Shown one piece after another: positions 16,333 to 25,510 of a stretch of 64,000 nucleotides of DNA. Positions within the stretch are counted from its first letter, which is position 1. Each line of letters begins with the position of its first letter. The stretch comes from Microbacteriaceae bacterium (GTDB lineage: Bacteria > Actinomycetota > Actinomycetes > Actinomycetales > Microbacteriaceae): NCBI GenBank assembly GCA_025464975.1, contig JAODMT010000009.1, forward strand, positions 248,001-312,000. The letters are read 5' to 3'. The notes under the pieces are model-generated. The model saw nothing but the letters and a program-made list of their open reading frames with translations. It ran no database searches and was not told the DNA's origin. A program made the position numbers and the translations under genes.

Positions 16333-17586
16333 ATGAGCACGACGGAGGCGCGGCGCGCCGTCGAGGCGGTGTGGCGCATGGAGTCCGCACGCATCGTCGG
16401 CGCCCTCGCCCGTTACACCGGAGACTTCTCGCTGGCCGAGGATCTCGCTCAGGAGGCACTCGCAGAAGCGCTCGTCTCCTGGTCGGTCAACGGACTTCCG
16501 GCCGAGCCGACCGGTTGGCTGCTCACGGTGGGCCGCCGCCGGGCGATCGACGCCTTTCGACGTCGGTCCGCCCGGGACGAACGGTATGTTCTGCTTGCCC
16601 GCGACCTCGACGAGGCGTTGCCCGGCGTGGACGCACTGTTCAATCCCGATGCGATCGACGACGACGTGCTCGCGTTGATGTTCATCGCGTGCCATCCGGT
16701 GCTGTCGAAGGAGTCACGGATCGCATTGACACTGCGAGTCGTCGGCGGACTCAGCACCGACGAAATCGCCAAGGCCTTCCTCGTGCCCGTGCCGACGATC
16801 CAGGCGCGCGTCACCCGCGCCAAAAAGACGCTCGCGGCCGCCGCAGTCCCCTTCGTCGTGCCCGAACCGCACGAGATGGCCGAGCGGCTTGGCTCGGTGC
16901 TTCAGGTCGTCTACCTGATCTTCACTGAGGGCTCGTTCGCATCGAATGGCGACGAGTGGATTCGCACGGATCTGGCCAGCGAGGCGCGCCGACTGGCTCG
17001 CGTGCTGGTGCGACTCAAGCCGGAGCCCGAGGTATCCGGGCTGCTCGCGCTGTTGGAACTCACTGCGGCCCGTTTTCCAGCGCGACTCGACGCGCTTGGC
17101 CGTCCCGTGTTCCTGGAGGACCAAGACCGGCGGTTGTGGGACCAGTCGGCAATCCGGCGTGGACGCGCGGCCCTCGCGCGGGCGGTGGGGGTCGGACGTG
17201 GACTGGGCGCATATGGTCTCCAGGCGTCCATCGCCGAGTGTCACGCGGTGGCCCACTCAGTTGCCGAGACCGACTGGCAACGGATCGTCATCCTCTACGA
17301 AGCCCTCGGACGGCTGACACCGTCGCCCATCATCGAACTGGGTCGTGCGGTCGCGGTCGCGATGGCCTCCGGTCCGGCGGACGGCCTCGCGCTGGTCGAC
17401 GCGATCGCGTCACGGGGCGAGCTGGCCGACTCGCACCTGCTGCCCGCGATCCGCGGCGAGATGCTCACCAGACTCGGCCGTCGCGACGCGGCGCGATCCG
17501 CACTCCAGCAGGCCATCGAGCTGTGCGGGAACACCGTCGAACGCGCGGCGCTCGAGCGCAAGCTCGACCGAGTCAGCCAACCGTAG
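16333..17586 (+). CDS. RNA polymerase ECF sigma factor, ECF42 group
   Basis: A 417-residue ECF sigma factor. The sigma-2 region (ARIVGALARYTGDFSLAEDL, with the AEDLAQEA segment) and sigma-4 region (LRVVGGLSTDEIAKAFLVPV) come first. They are followed by about 230 residues of C-terminal extension typical of ECF42, which takes the place of an anti-sigma factor in controlling activity. The ATG at 16333 follows the DGPF stop by 4 nt; the longer frame to 16258 overlaps the DGPF gene. No anti-sigma gene is adjacent, as is usual for this group. The signal is unknown. Confidence 0.9.
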   Translation: MSTTEARRAVEAVWRMESARIVGALARYTGDFSLAEDLAQEALAEALVSWSVNGLPAEPTGWLLTVGRRRAIDAFRRRSARDERYVLLARDLDEALPGVDALFNPDAIDDDVLALMFIACHPVLSKESRIALTLRVVGGLSTDEIAKAFLVPVPTIQARVTRAKKTLAAAAVPFVVPEPHEMAERLGSVLQVVYLIFTEGSFASNGDEWIRTDLASEARRLARVLVRLKPEPEVSGLLALLELTAARFPARLDALGRPVFLEDQDRRLWDQSAIRRGRAALARAVGVGRGLGAYGLQASIAECHAVAHSVAETDWQRIVILYEALGRLTPSPIIELGRAVAVAMASGPADGLALVDAIASRGELADSHLLPAIRGEMLTRLGRRDAARSALQQAIELCGNTVERAALERKLDRVSQP

Positions 17587-17743
17587 GGGCCCCGCTGAAG
17601 CCACTAGGAACGAACGGGCACGAAGTGGAAAGGCGCTCATCCGTATTGACAGGCATGAGGGCGCCGTTGGCTAGACCATCACTGGCAACCGGCCGGGGCA
17701 CGATTGGTTATCGCCGAAATCAACGCGGCCGTGGCACGAACCG

Positions 17744-17749
17744 TAGGGT
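17744..17749 (+). promoter_or_regulatory. -10 element (leaderless) of the APH-family gene
   Basis: TAGGGT ends 6 nt before the GTG at 17756, so the transcript probably begins at the start codon. No Shine-Dalgarno sequence is present. Confidence 0.5.
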
Positions 17750-17755
17750 TTAGCC

Positions 17756-18721
17756 GTGACCACCAGCGAAACAATTCACGGCGGCGGCAACCGTGTGACG
17801 TGGCAAGAGCTTCCGCCTAACGTACGTGATGTAATCGAGCGACTGAACGGGTCGGCCGTCGTTGAGGCACGAACGGCACACGGCGGGTTCTCACCAGGCA
17901 TGGCGTCTGCGCTGACCCTCGCGGACGGCCGCACAGTCTTCGCTAAAGCGATCTCCGACGAGGTCACGCCGGGTGCTGCGGACCTGTACCGGCGGGAAAG
18001 AGATGTACTCCAGGCGCTCCCACCGACGCTGCCCGTGCCAGAGTTGCTGGCCGAAAGCGACGACGAGGGCTGGGTCGTCCTGCTCTACCGCCACGTCGCC
18101 GGTCGAGTCCCCGACCCAAGCCGACCCGACGATCTAAAGGCCATGCTCTCTACCTTCGAGCAGCTCGCGACCGTGCTAACTCCCAGTCCCATATCGGCGC
18201 CGACGTTCGAGGAATCCTGGGCGTGGCAATTCGACTCGTGGAGTCGCGCCAAAGTCGCAGCAGATACGCTCGCCATCTCCATCGATCCGTGGATCGCGGA
18301 CAATTTCGAAGCCGTAGAAGCAACAGCCGCTCACTGGAGAGAGGCAACCAGAGGCGCTGCGCTTATCCACGCCGACCTGCGAGCAGACAACATGATCCTC
18401 ACAGAGCACGGCATTGTCGTCGTCGACTGGCCCGAAGCCTGCATCGCAGCTCCATGGCTCGACGCTGTCCTTGCCGCGCCGAGCATGGCCATGTTCCCCG
18501 GCGCACCGGAACCGGGGAGCATCATCGACAAACTTCCGGCTGCCTCCGCGATTGAGCCTGACGACCTGACGACCGTCGTCGCGGCGATGACCGGGTTCTT
18601 CCTCTGCGCGTCAGTGCTCCCAGCTATCCCCGCACTCCCCACCCTTCGCGCATTTCAGCGTGAACAAGGCACCATCGCCGCCAGCTGGCTTCGCAGGCGA
18701 ATTGAGCGGGGTCGACGGTAG
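17756..18721 (+). CDS. Phosphotransferase, aminoglycoside phosphotransferase (APH) family
   Basis: A 321-residue kinase-like protein. The catalytic loop LIHADLRADNMIL fits H-x-D-x4-D-N and VVVDWPEA supplies the metal-binding Asp. The N-lobe has a lysine in VFAKAISDE, usual for ATP binding. APH-family enzymes phosphorylate aminoglycosides, homoserine, sugars and other small hydroxyl compounds; the substrate here cannot be told. It is a single gene, probably leaderless, lying next to tRNA-fMet and facing it. Codons are somewhat less GC-biased than those of its neighbours, a weak hint of separate origin. Confidence 0.75.
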   Translation: MTTSETIHGGGNRVTWQELPPNVRDVIERLNGSAVVEARTAHGGFSPGMASALTLADGRTVFAKAISDEVTPGAADLYRRERDVLQALPPTLPVPELLAESDDEGWVVLLYRHVAGRVPDPSRPDDLKAMLSTFEQLATVLTPSPISAPTFEESWAWQFDSWSRAKVAADTLAISIDPWIADNFEAVEATAAHWREATRGAALIHADLRADNMILTEHGIVVVDWPEACIAAPWLDAVLAAPSMAMFPGAPEPGSIIDKLPAASAIEPDDLTTVVAAMTGFFLCASVLPAIPALPTLRAFQREQGTIAASWLRRRIERGRR

Positions 18722-18792
18722 CGCCCATGTCGCGATGCCACATTGGGTTTCGAGTGGGGTGCGTAGGAGCGCTGGTTAACATTCCGCCAAAG

Positions 18793-18826
18793 AAAAAGGC
18801 CGGAAATCCTTGGATTTCCGGCCTTT
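18793..18826. terminator. Bidirectional terminator between APH-family gene and tRNA-fMet
   Basis: A 12-bp stem (GGCCGGAAATCC / GGATTTCCGGCC) with a 2-nt loop, five A on the left and TTT on the right. It would end the tRNA transcript on the minus strand and also serve the plus-strand gene. Confidence 0.8.
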
Positions 18827-18831
18827 GCTTG

Positions 18832-18905
18832 TTGCGGGGACAGGATTTGAACCTGCGACCTCTGGGTTATGAGCCCAGCGAGCTACCGAACTGCTCCACC
18901 CCGCG
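18832..18905 (-). tRNA. tRNA-fMet (CAT), initiator
   Basis: The minus-strand sequence begins CGCGGGGTGGAGCAG and ends TCCCCGCAA. C1 faces A72 unpaired and the anticodon stem carries three consecutive G-C pairs (CTGGG-CTCATAA-CCCAG). Both are hallmarks of initiator tRNA. The T-loop reads TTCAAAT. A full CCA is not encoded. A terminator follows within 10 nt. Confidence 0.95.
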
Positions 18906-18964
18906 CTACGTAGAAAAGCCTACCACGCGTTTGGCGGGCACCTCACTTCGAGGGACGGCAACGG

Positions 18965-21859
18965 CTACTTCTCCAGCGCGAACACCTTGTTCAGCGCGGC
19001 GACCAGGTTGGCGTCGGCAGTCGCATAAGCGGTGAGGTCACCAGACTTGAGTGCGGCCGCGCGAGCGGTAAGCGCGGTCTGCACATCGGCCAGCGCGGCC
19101 TTGAGCTGCGCATCGTTGCTCGCGGAGGGTGCCGGCGTGGGCGCCGAAGTGCTTGGATTCGGCACGGTCGGCACCGTGCCGTCGCCGGCGCTTGCCCCCG
19201 AATTGCCACCAAACAGCGAATTCAGCGCGGCATCGAGAGTGTCCTCGAACGCCACTTTGTCTCCGAACGACACCAGAACCTTCCGCAGGATCGGGTAGCT
19301 CGTCTCCGCGGTCGACTGCACGTACACCGGCTGCACGTAGAGCAGTCCTCCCCCGACGGGAACCGTGAGCAGGTTTCCGCGCTGCACCTTGGTGTCGCCT
19401 CTGGCGAGCAGCGCGAGCTGATTGGCCACCGTCGTATCGGTGTTGAAGTTGCTCTGCACCTGACCGGGGCCAGGAACCGAGTTCTGTTTTGGCAGCGCGA
19501 GCAGAGTGAGTTTGCCGTAACCGGGTGCGACCTTGCCGGCAGTGCTTCCCGCATCCGAATCCGCCGCGAGATAGCCGGTGAGAATGTTGCTCGTTCCCGC
19601 TCCCCTGGAGTTCGGGATATACGTGGAGTACAGGGAGAAGGCGGGAGCCTGGGCCCCGGGCAGTTTCATCGTCAGGTAGTACGGCGGCTGAAGTTTCGCC
19701 GTCGCAGCACTCGACACCGGGTCGTTGGGGGTGACCCACGCGTCGCTCGACGAATAGAACGTGCTCGGATCGGTGACGTGATACGTCCCGAGAATCTGGC
19801 GCTGCACCTTGAACAGATCGGCCGGGTAGCGCACGTGGCTGATCAGCTGGGCGCTCATGGCGCTAATCGGCTTCACCGTGGAGGGATAGATCTTCTCCCA
19901 AGTCTTGAGGATGGGGTCGCTCGCGTCCCACGCGTACAGGGTGACCTTGCCGCTGTAGGCGTCGACCGTGGCCTTCACCGAGTTGCGGATGTAGTTGATG
20001 TTGTCGAGCGGTAGCTGGGGAGTCGGCGTGTAGCTGTCCGAGATCGCGCTGCTCAGCTGCTCGACGGCAGAGTACGGGTAGCTGGAACTCGTGGTGTAGC
20101 CGTCGAGTATCCACTGCACCCTCCCGTTGACGATCGCGGGGTAGGGATCGCTGTCGAGGGTGAGGTACGGGGCCGCTTTCTGCACGCGGTCAATCGGATT
20201 GCGGGTGTAGAGAATCTGGGAATCGCTGTTCACCGCGTTGGAGAGGAAGATTTGCTCCGACTGGAATTTGATTGCGTAAACCAGCTTGTTGAAGATGGAG
20301 TCCAGCTTTGGGCCGCCGTTCCCTGTGAACGTGGTCTGCGCGTTTTGATTGCCCGTTCCATTCCCCGAGGGGTAGTCGAGCTCGACCTTGCTTCCGCCCT
20401 TCGGACCGCCGACGATCGAATAGGTCGGAGAGCTCTCGCCGAAGTAGATCCGAGGCTGGTACTTGCCGAGCGCCCCAGACGAGGGAATTCCGGACTCGAG
20501 GAACACCGGCAACCCGTCGGCCGAACGCTGGTTGCCGTAGGCAGCAACCACCCCGTAACCGTGGGTGTAAACGAGGGTGTTGTTGTACCAGCTGTTCGGC
20601 GCCCCGGTGTTCTGCTGGTTGAGCTCGCGGACCGCGATCACCGTGTCCTGAGACTTGCCGTTGATCGTGTAGCGGTCAACGTCCAGGTACTTGTTGAACT
20701 GGTAGTACTGCTTGATCCGCTCGAGCTGCGCGAACGCGCTGGACACGAGGGCAGGATCGATGATGCGGATGTTGGCCGTCGTCGAGGCGTCGTTCCTCAG
20801 GGCGCCCGGCTGGGCGTTCGTCGTCGCAGAGTACGGCTCCTCCTTCACTCCGGCCACCCCGTACGCATCCCGGGTCGCGTTGATGTTCCGCTGGATGTAG
20901 GGCGCCTCCAGGGTGCTAACGTTCGGCTCAACCTGGAACTTCTGGACCACCCACGGGTAGACCGAGCCAACGAGCAGCCCGCTGACCAGCAGGAGTGCCA
21001 CGCCGATCAGGGGGAAGCGCCAGCGTCCGATCACGGCGGTGATCACGAAGAGAATGGCGACAACTGCGGCCGCGAGGGCGAGAATCTGGCGCCCGGGAAT
21101 GACAGCGTGCGCGTCCGCGTAGGACGCCCCCTCGAACAGGGTGCTGCTGGTCTGGGTGCTGAGTGTCGCGTACTGGTCAAGCCAGATGCTGACCGCCTGG
21201 AGCGCGAGGTAGACGGCGCCGGTGACGGCGAGCTGGATGCGGGCGGTGCGGGAGATGCGAACCTCGCGACCATTGAAACGCAGCGCACCGTACAGGTAGC
21301 TTGTCGCGATCGCGGCGATGGCCGAAAGCAGAACCACGGCGGAGGCGAAGGCGGCGACCGCTTGATAGAACGGCAGCGCGAACAGGTAGAACGACGTGTC
21401 GAGGTGGAACTGCGGGTCGAGTTTTCCCGAGGGAGTGCCGTTGATCCACTCGAGGGCGAGCTGCCACCGCGACGATGTAGCAACACCGGCGAAGATGCCG
21501 AGGACGGCGGGAATTCCCCACATGGCGAGGCGCCGAAGCGGCTCGATCACCTGCTGATAGCGGTCGAGCTGGGCGTTGAGCTTGGCGTAAACCGGGCGCC
21601 AGCGAAACGCCACTTCGATGCTCACGAAGACGGGAACCGCCATGGCGACAAATCCGATGAAGAACATGACGGTGCTGGCGATCCACTGCGTGGTGAGCAC
21701 GTTGAGGTAGCCGAGCTGGTTGAACCAGAGCCAATCCGTGTACAGACTCGCGAAAATGAAGAAGAGAATCACCAGAACGGCGACGACCGCGAGCGTGATC
21801 AGAAAGGTCACTCTCGATCGCGAGGCAGGCTGTCGCACTTCGGCTGGGTGGGTCGTCAC
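18965..21859 (-). CDS. UPF0182 family membrane protein
   Basis: A 964-residue protein. Seven hydrophobic segments fill about the first 320 residues (for example VTFLITLAVVAVLVILFFIF), and the rest is a large, probably extracytoplasmic domain (VEPNVSTLEAPYIQRNINAT marks its beginning). The tail is low-complexity (Pro/Ala/Ser rich) before a short Ala-rich helical end. The family is widespread in actinobacteria and has no established function. It starts at GTG with AGGAG seven bases upstream. It lies downstream of the PDZ-Lon protease gene on the same strand, with about 90 nt between them. Confidence 0.93.
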   Translation of the reverse strand: MTTHPAEVRQPASRSRVTFLITLAVVAVLVILFFIFASLYTDWLWFNQLGYLNVLTTQWIASTVMFFIGFVAMAVPVFVSIEVAFRWRPVYAKLNAQLDRYQQVIEPLRRLAMWGIPAVLGIFAGVATSSRWQLALEWINGTPSGKLDPQFHLDTSFYLFALPFYQAVAAFASAVVLLSAIAAIATSYLYGALRFNGREVRISRTARIQLAVTGAVYLALQAVSIWLDQYATLSTQTSSTLFEGASYADAHAVIPGRQILALAAAVVAILFVITAVIGRWRFPLIGVALLLVSGLLVGSVYPWVVQKFQVEPNVSTLEAPYIQRNINATRDAYGVAGVKEEPYSATTNAQPGALRNDASTTANIRIIDPALVSSAFAQLERIKQYYQFNKYLDVDRYTINGKSQDTVIAVRELNQQNTGAPNSWYNNTLVYTHGYGVVAAYGNQRSADGLPVFLESGIPSSGALGKYQPRIYFGESSPTYSIVGGPKGGSKVELDYPSGNGTGNQNAQTTFTGNGGPKLDSIFNKLVYAIKFQSEQIFLSNAVNSDSQILYTRNPIDRVQKAAPYLTLDSDPYPAIVNGRVQWILDGYTTSSSYPYSAVEQLSSAISDSYTPTPQLPLDNINYIRNSVKATVDAYSGKVTLYAWDASDPILKTWEKIYPSTVKPISAMSAQLISHVRYPADLFKVQRQILGTYHVTDPSTFYSSSDAWVTPNDPVSSAATAKLQPPYYLTMKLPGAQAPAFSLYSTYIPNSRGAGTSNILTGYLAADSDAGSTAGKVAPGYGKLTLLALPKQNSVPGPGQVQSNFNTDTTVANQLALLARGDTKVQRGNLLTVPVGGGLLYVQPVYVQSTAETSYPILRKVLVSFGDKVAFEDTLDAALNSLFGGNSGASAGDGTVPTVPNPSTSAPTPAPSASNDAQLKAALADVQTALTARAAALKSGDLTAYATADANLVAALNKVFALEK

Positions 21860-21950
21860 GAAACTGCTCCTGGTTTGGCGCGAATGCTGTGGTCACTCAT
21901 CTTAAGCGCTGAATTTGAGTTAAGAGCGCCGAATCGATCTCCGATCGAGG

Positions 21951-23063
21951 TCACTTGGCCGGACAGGTGAGCAGCCCGCTCGTGCTCGATCCGGCCGAGA
22001 TGGCCTTGAGGGCGGTGAGCGAGTCGTCGAGCGTCTTCACCGCGAGCACCTGAATGCCCTTGGGGATGTGCCCCGTGACCTCGTTGCAGTTGGAATACGG
22101 GGCGAGGAACCACTTTGCACCCGACTGCACGGCACCGTAGAGCTTTTGACGGATGCCTCCGATTGCCCCGACGTCGCCCTGGGCATCGATCGTCCCCGTT
22201 CCCGCGACCTTGGCGCCGCCGTTCAAGGCGCCCGGCGTGAGTTTGTCGATGATGCCGAGCGCAAACATCTGGCCAGCACTCGGTCCCCCGACGTTCTCGA
22301 GTTGAATCTTGACCGTGAAGGGGAACGTGTAGGAGATGGAGGGGTAGATCCCGAGAATCGGCGCAGGATTGCTGCCGGTGCTGAGCGTCGGCGTCACTGT
22401 CACCGTCTTCGCCACGCCGCCCCGATTGATGTCGATGGTCACCGGCACTCCGGCCCCTGCCTTCGCGATGATGGCGCGCAGTCCGTTCACGGTGTCGGAG
22501 ACTTGGCCGTTGACACTCACTATGGTGTCGCCGGTCTTCAACACCCCCGCGGACGGCGACTTTGTTGAGAACCCTCCGACGGACAGAGTCGTTGGCAGGG
22601 CGTAGCCGAGATGGGTTAACGCCGCGGCAATGGCGTCCTTTTGGGAGTTCTGCATGTCGACCGCCGCTTGCTCGTTCGACTCCTTGACGGTGGTTCCCGG
22701 CTGGTAAACCGCGCTCATCGGCAAGACGGCTCGGCTCGGATCGAGGTACGCGCTTGCGACCTCGAACCAGCTCGGGGACTGTTGGGGACTTCCCGCTATG
22801 TTGACCGTGAGCATGTCGAGCGCCCCACTGGTCGGATAGGTCTTGTGCGCGGGGATGTCGATCAGGGGAACCTGTTGCGCCCCGTTGGCCACCTGACCGA
22901 GGGTGTTGAACACCGGGCCGGGCTCCTCAATCACGTACGGGGCCGGCACCAGTGCGAAGCCGAGTGTGCCCAGTATCGCGGCGATGAGAAGAGTCCAGCC
23001 GATCCACGCCCCACGCCGCTTTGCGGGGAGGGCAACTCGGTGGTCATCGGTGAAGAGCGCCAC
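21951..23063 (-). CDS. PDZ domain-containing S16 (Lon-like) serine protease
   Basis: A 370-residue membrane-anchored protease. One N-terminal transmembrane helix (GWTLLIAAILGTLGFALV) is followed by a PDZ domain (SPSAGVLKTGDTIVSVNGQ) and a Lon-type protease domain. The catalytic serine is in GGPSAGQMFALGI and the lysine in the following GAVQSGAKWF. The GTG at 23063 has AAAGGTG just upstream, which decides the start over the longer frame to 23099. It is divergent from the DUF2342 gene. This pairing with UPF0182 and DUF2342 is conserved in actinobacteria. The target is unknown. Confidence 0.92.
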   Translation of the reverse strand: MALFTDDHRVALPAKRRGAWIGWTLLIAAILGTLGFALVPAPYVIEEPGPVFNTLGQVANGAQQVPLIDIPAHKTYPTSGALDMLTVNIAGSPQQSPSWFEVASAYLDPSRAVLPMSAVYQPGTTVKESNEQAAVDMQNSQKDAIAAALTHLGYALPTTLSVGGFSTKSPSAGVLKTGDTIVSVNGQVSDTVNGLRAIIAKAGAGVPVTIDINRGGVAKTVTVTPTLSTGSNPAPILGIYPSISYTFPFTVKIQLENVGGPSAGQMFALGIIDKLTPGALNGGAKVAGTGTIDAQGDVGAIGGIRQKLYGAVQSGAKWFLAPYSNCNEVTGHIPKGIQVLAVKTLDDSLTALKAISAGSSTSGLLTCPAK

Positions 23064-23151
23064 CGCGCACCTTTCGTTCGTTGTTCGCCACGGGCGCACA
23101 TCAATGGGCCCCGGCCAGATGAAATTACAGCCGTGGTCACGGCGCAGCGGC

Positions 23152-23157
23152 TAGCGT
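23152..23157 (+). promoter_or_regulatory. -10 element (leaderless) of the DUF2342 gene
   Basis: TAGCGT ends 7 nt before the ATG at 23165, with no ribosome-binding site between. Confidence 0.45.
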
Positions 23158-23164
23158 AGTTGTT

Positions 23165-24544
23165 ATGCCTGAAGATTCGGCGCAGGACCCGGAAGACGAA
23201 TTCCGCGACATGCTCAGCCAATTTCTTTCCGGAGACGGGGAGATCGATCCGGCGCGCCTTGCCAGCGCGGCCGGTCTGCCGAACGATCCGGAGATGATTC
23301 GCAACCTGCTCGGACAACTGCAGAGCGCTATGCAATCGAGCGGCGATGGAATCAACTGGGACCTGGCTCTCCAGCAGGCGAAGGCCATTGCGTCGCAGAA
23401 CGTTCAGGCCACCACGCCTGCCGAACGCGCTTCGCTTGAGCAGTCATTCCACGTCGCCGCGCTCTGGCTGGATGAGGCGACCTACGTCGCCGAGCTCACG
23501 TCGACTCCCCGGCTCATGTCCCGCACCGAGTGGATCGTCGCGACGATGCCGATCTGGACCCAGCTCGCCGAGCCGGTCGCCCTGAGCATCGCCAACGCGC
23601 TTACCCAGGTATTGCGTGATCAGGCACCGGAGGAGATGTCCGGCATGATCGAGGGCGCCTCGAAGCTCATGCGCAACGTCGGTGGCACACTCTTCGCCAT
23701 GCAGCTTGGCCAGGTCGTCGGGCAGCTCGGCGGCGAGGTGGTCTCCGGCGGCGACATCGGGATCCCGCTTCTCGGATCGTCGAACGATCTCGATCACCAG
23801 GCCGCCATCCTCCCCCAAAACGTGGCGGCGTTCGGCGCGGGACTCGACATCGACAAGGACCAGGTCCAGCTCTACCTTGCGGTCCGAGAACTCGCGCACG
23901 CCCGGTTGTTCCGTCACGCCAAGTGGCTGCGGCTGCAACTCATGACCTCGATCACGGAGTTTGCTCAGGGCATCCGGATCGATACCGACCGGCTCGAGGA
24001 ACTCGCGGCGGACTTCGATCCGTCGAACCCGGAGGAGTTGCGCGAGGCGATGGTCAGCGGCGCGCTCATCCCGCCAAAGTCCGAGTCGCAGCTCGCGGCC
24101 CTTGGCCGGTTGGAGACGATGCTCGCACTCATCGAGGGCTGGGTCGACGTCGTTACCGCGCAGGCCACCGTTCGCCTGCCGAAGTCGGGGGCGATCGCGG
24201 AGACCGTTCGTCGGCGTCGCGCCGCCGGTGGCCCGGCCGAATCCGCCTTCTCGACCCTGGTCGGTCTCGAACTTCGACCGCGTCGACTGCGGGAGGCGGC
24301 GGCGATGTGGCAACAAATCACCGACCGGGTCGGCGCCGAGAAGCGCGACAGCCTGTGGTCCCACCCGGATCTCGTTCCGACCTCCGAGGACATCGAGGAT
24401 CCCGCCCGCATCATCGCTCGACTTTCCGGTCCGGCGCCGGCGCCGGATGACATCGATCAGGCCATCGAAGATCTTCTCAACGATGACGGCGGCGACCGGC
24501 CGCACGAGTCAGAGGACGGCTCGGCCGAGGAACCGCAGAACTAG
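23165..24544 (+). CDS. Zinc-dependent metalloprotease, DUF2342 family
   Basis: A 459-residue soluble protein of the DUF2342 (zincin-like, formerly 'F420 biosynthesis-associated') family. The VRELAHARLFRHAKWLR helix carries the characteristic His with an upstream Glu, followed by the helix VTAQATVRLPKSGAIAETVR and the GLELRPRRLREA motif. The acidic N- and C-termini are variable. It corresponds to Rv3195 of M. tuberculosis by position and family. The physiological substrate is not known. It is transcribed divergently from the PDZ-Lon protease and followed by the E1-like gene. Confidence 0.9.
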   Translation: MPEDSAQDPEDEFRDMLSQFLSGDGEIDPARLASAAGLPNDPEMIRNLLGQLQSAMQSSGDGINWDLALQQAKAIASQNVQATTPAERASLEQSFHVAALWLDEATYVAELTSTPRLMSRTEWIVATMPIWTQLAEPVALSIANALTQVLRDQAPEEMSGMIEGASKLMRNVGGTLFAMQLGQVVGQLGGEVVSGGDIGIPLLGSSNDLDHQAAILPQNVAAFGAGLDIDKDQVQLYLAVRELAHARLFRHAKWLRLQLMTSITEFAQGIRIDTDRLEELAADFDPSNPEELREAMVSGALIPPKSESQLAALGRLETMLALIEGWVDVVTAQATVRLPKSGAIAETVRRRRAAGGPAESAFSTLVGLELRPRRLREAAAMWQQITDRVGAEKRDSLWSHPDLVPTSEDIEDPARIIARLSGPAPAPDDIDQAIEDLLNDDGGDRPHESEDGSAEEPQN

Positions 24545-24613
24545 GCCGGCCCCGGCACGGGGCTCTGTGGATGGCTGACGACACCGTCCGCCGCCCGGGT
24601 GCATCATTCAGCA

Positions 24614-25510
24614 ATGGTGCTCAAACTGGATCCCCGCTTTCCGCTTCTGTGGCGCGATCCGCACAGCCTGCAGTTCGGCTCCGATCGTCCAGTGCTCGTG
24701 CTCCGGTCGGTCTCCGAACCGGCCGAGCGGGTCATCGCGGCCCTCGTCGCCGGGATCAGCCGATCGGGCCTCGGCATGATCGCCCGCGGCGCCGGCCTCG
24801 ACGATCTCGCCCTGCACGGCCTGCTTGCAACGCTGGCCCCGGCGCTCGAAAACCCGGCGGCACCGGTCATCGAGCGGGTTTCGGTCTGCGGACGCGGCGA
24901 GACCGCCGGCCGGATCGCGGACATCCTTCGTCGCTCCGGCACTGTGGTCACCGTCGACGGGGCGGAGTCGGACACCGAGGTGGATCTGGCCGTGATCGTC
25001 GCGCACTTTGTTATCGAGCCGGAGCTGCACGGAGCGTGGCTCCGGCGCGACATTCCGCACCTCCCCGTCGTGTTCGGGGACCGGATCGTGCAAATAGGGC
25101 CACTCGTGCGACCCGGGACGGGACCCTGCCTGTACTGCCTTGAGCTGCACAGAAGGGACGTCGATGACGCGAGGCCGGCCATCGCCGCGCAGCTGTGGGG
25201 TCGGACGAGCCCCGCCGAGTCGCCACTCGTCGCGGCCGAGGTAGCGTCACTCGCAGCCCGATTTGCGCTGACCCGCCTCGCAAGCCCGGCGACCGACGCC
25301 GAGCCGGCAGTGGAGCTGGACACGGTCACTGGCGAGACGAACACTGCCGGGTGGTCGCCCCATCCGGCATGCGGCTGCATCGCCATCACACCGCACGGTC
25401 ACCGATTCGCTACCTCAGTTGCGGGAGAAAACGGGACTCGCGGCGAGCAGGGCCGCGGCCGGATCCGCCGGACGCCCAGGACAGGTGGAGCCGGCGCCGC
25501 GCCCGTGTGA
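24614..25510 (+). CDS. ThiF/E1-like protein (cyclodehydratase-docking type)
   Basis: About 298 residues. The N-terminal domain resembles the leader-binding part of RiPP cyclodehydratase partners (VLKLDPRFPLLWRDPHSLQF). A degenerate Rossmann segment (VSVCGRGETAGRIADILRRSG) and zinc-type cysteine pairs (CLYC and CGC) point to the E1/ThiF fold. No ATP-binding GGGGLG motif is visible, so it may not be an active adenylyltransferase. Mycobacteria have an equivalent at this place (Rv3196). No precursor peptide or YcaO gene is in the window. The 3' 101 nt overlap the convergent uvrD2-like gene. ATG 24614 is chosen; 24599 is also possible. Confidence 0.72.
   Translation: MVLKLDPRFPLLWRDPHSLQFGSDRPVLVLRSVSEPAERVIAALVAGISRSGLGMIARGAGLDDLALHGLLATLAPALENPAAPVIERVSVCGRGETAGRIADILRRSGTVVTVDGAESDTEVDLAVIVAHFVIEPELHGAWLRRDIPHLPVVFGDRIVQIGPLVRPGTGPCLYCLELHRRDVDDARPAIAAQLWGRTSPAESPLVAAEVASLAARFALTRLASPATDAEPAVELDTVTGETNTAGWSPHPACGCIAITPHGHRFATSVAGENGTRGEQGRGRIRRTPRTGGAGAAPV

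Noticed and set aside
17646-17677. TTGACA...TAGACC as a sigma-70 promoter of the APH-family gene.
   Set aside because: The spacer is 20 nt. The TAGGGT at 17744 fits the start codon better as a leaderless promoter.
20252-21970. A 572-codon plus-strand open frame.
   Set aside because: It lies antisense to the UPF0182 gene, has no recognisable domain, and its composition is that of a high-GC shadow frame.
24614-25510. A thiazole/oxazole peptide (RiPP) gene cluster.
   Set aside because: Only the E1-like protein is present. No YcaO, precursor or transporter gene is adjacent, and the neighbourhood is a conserved housekeeping one.
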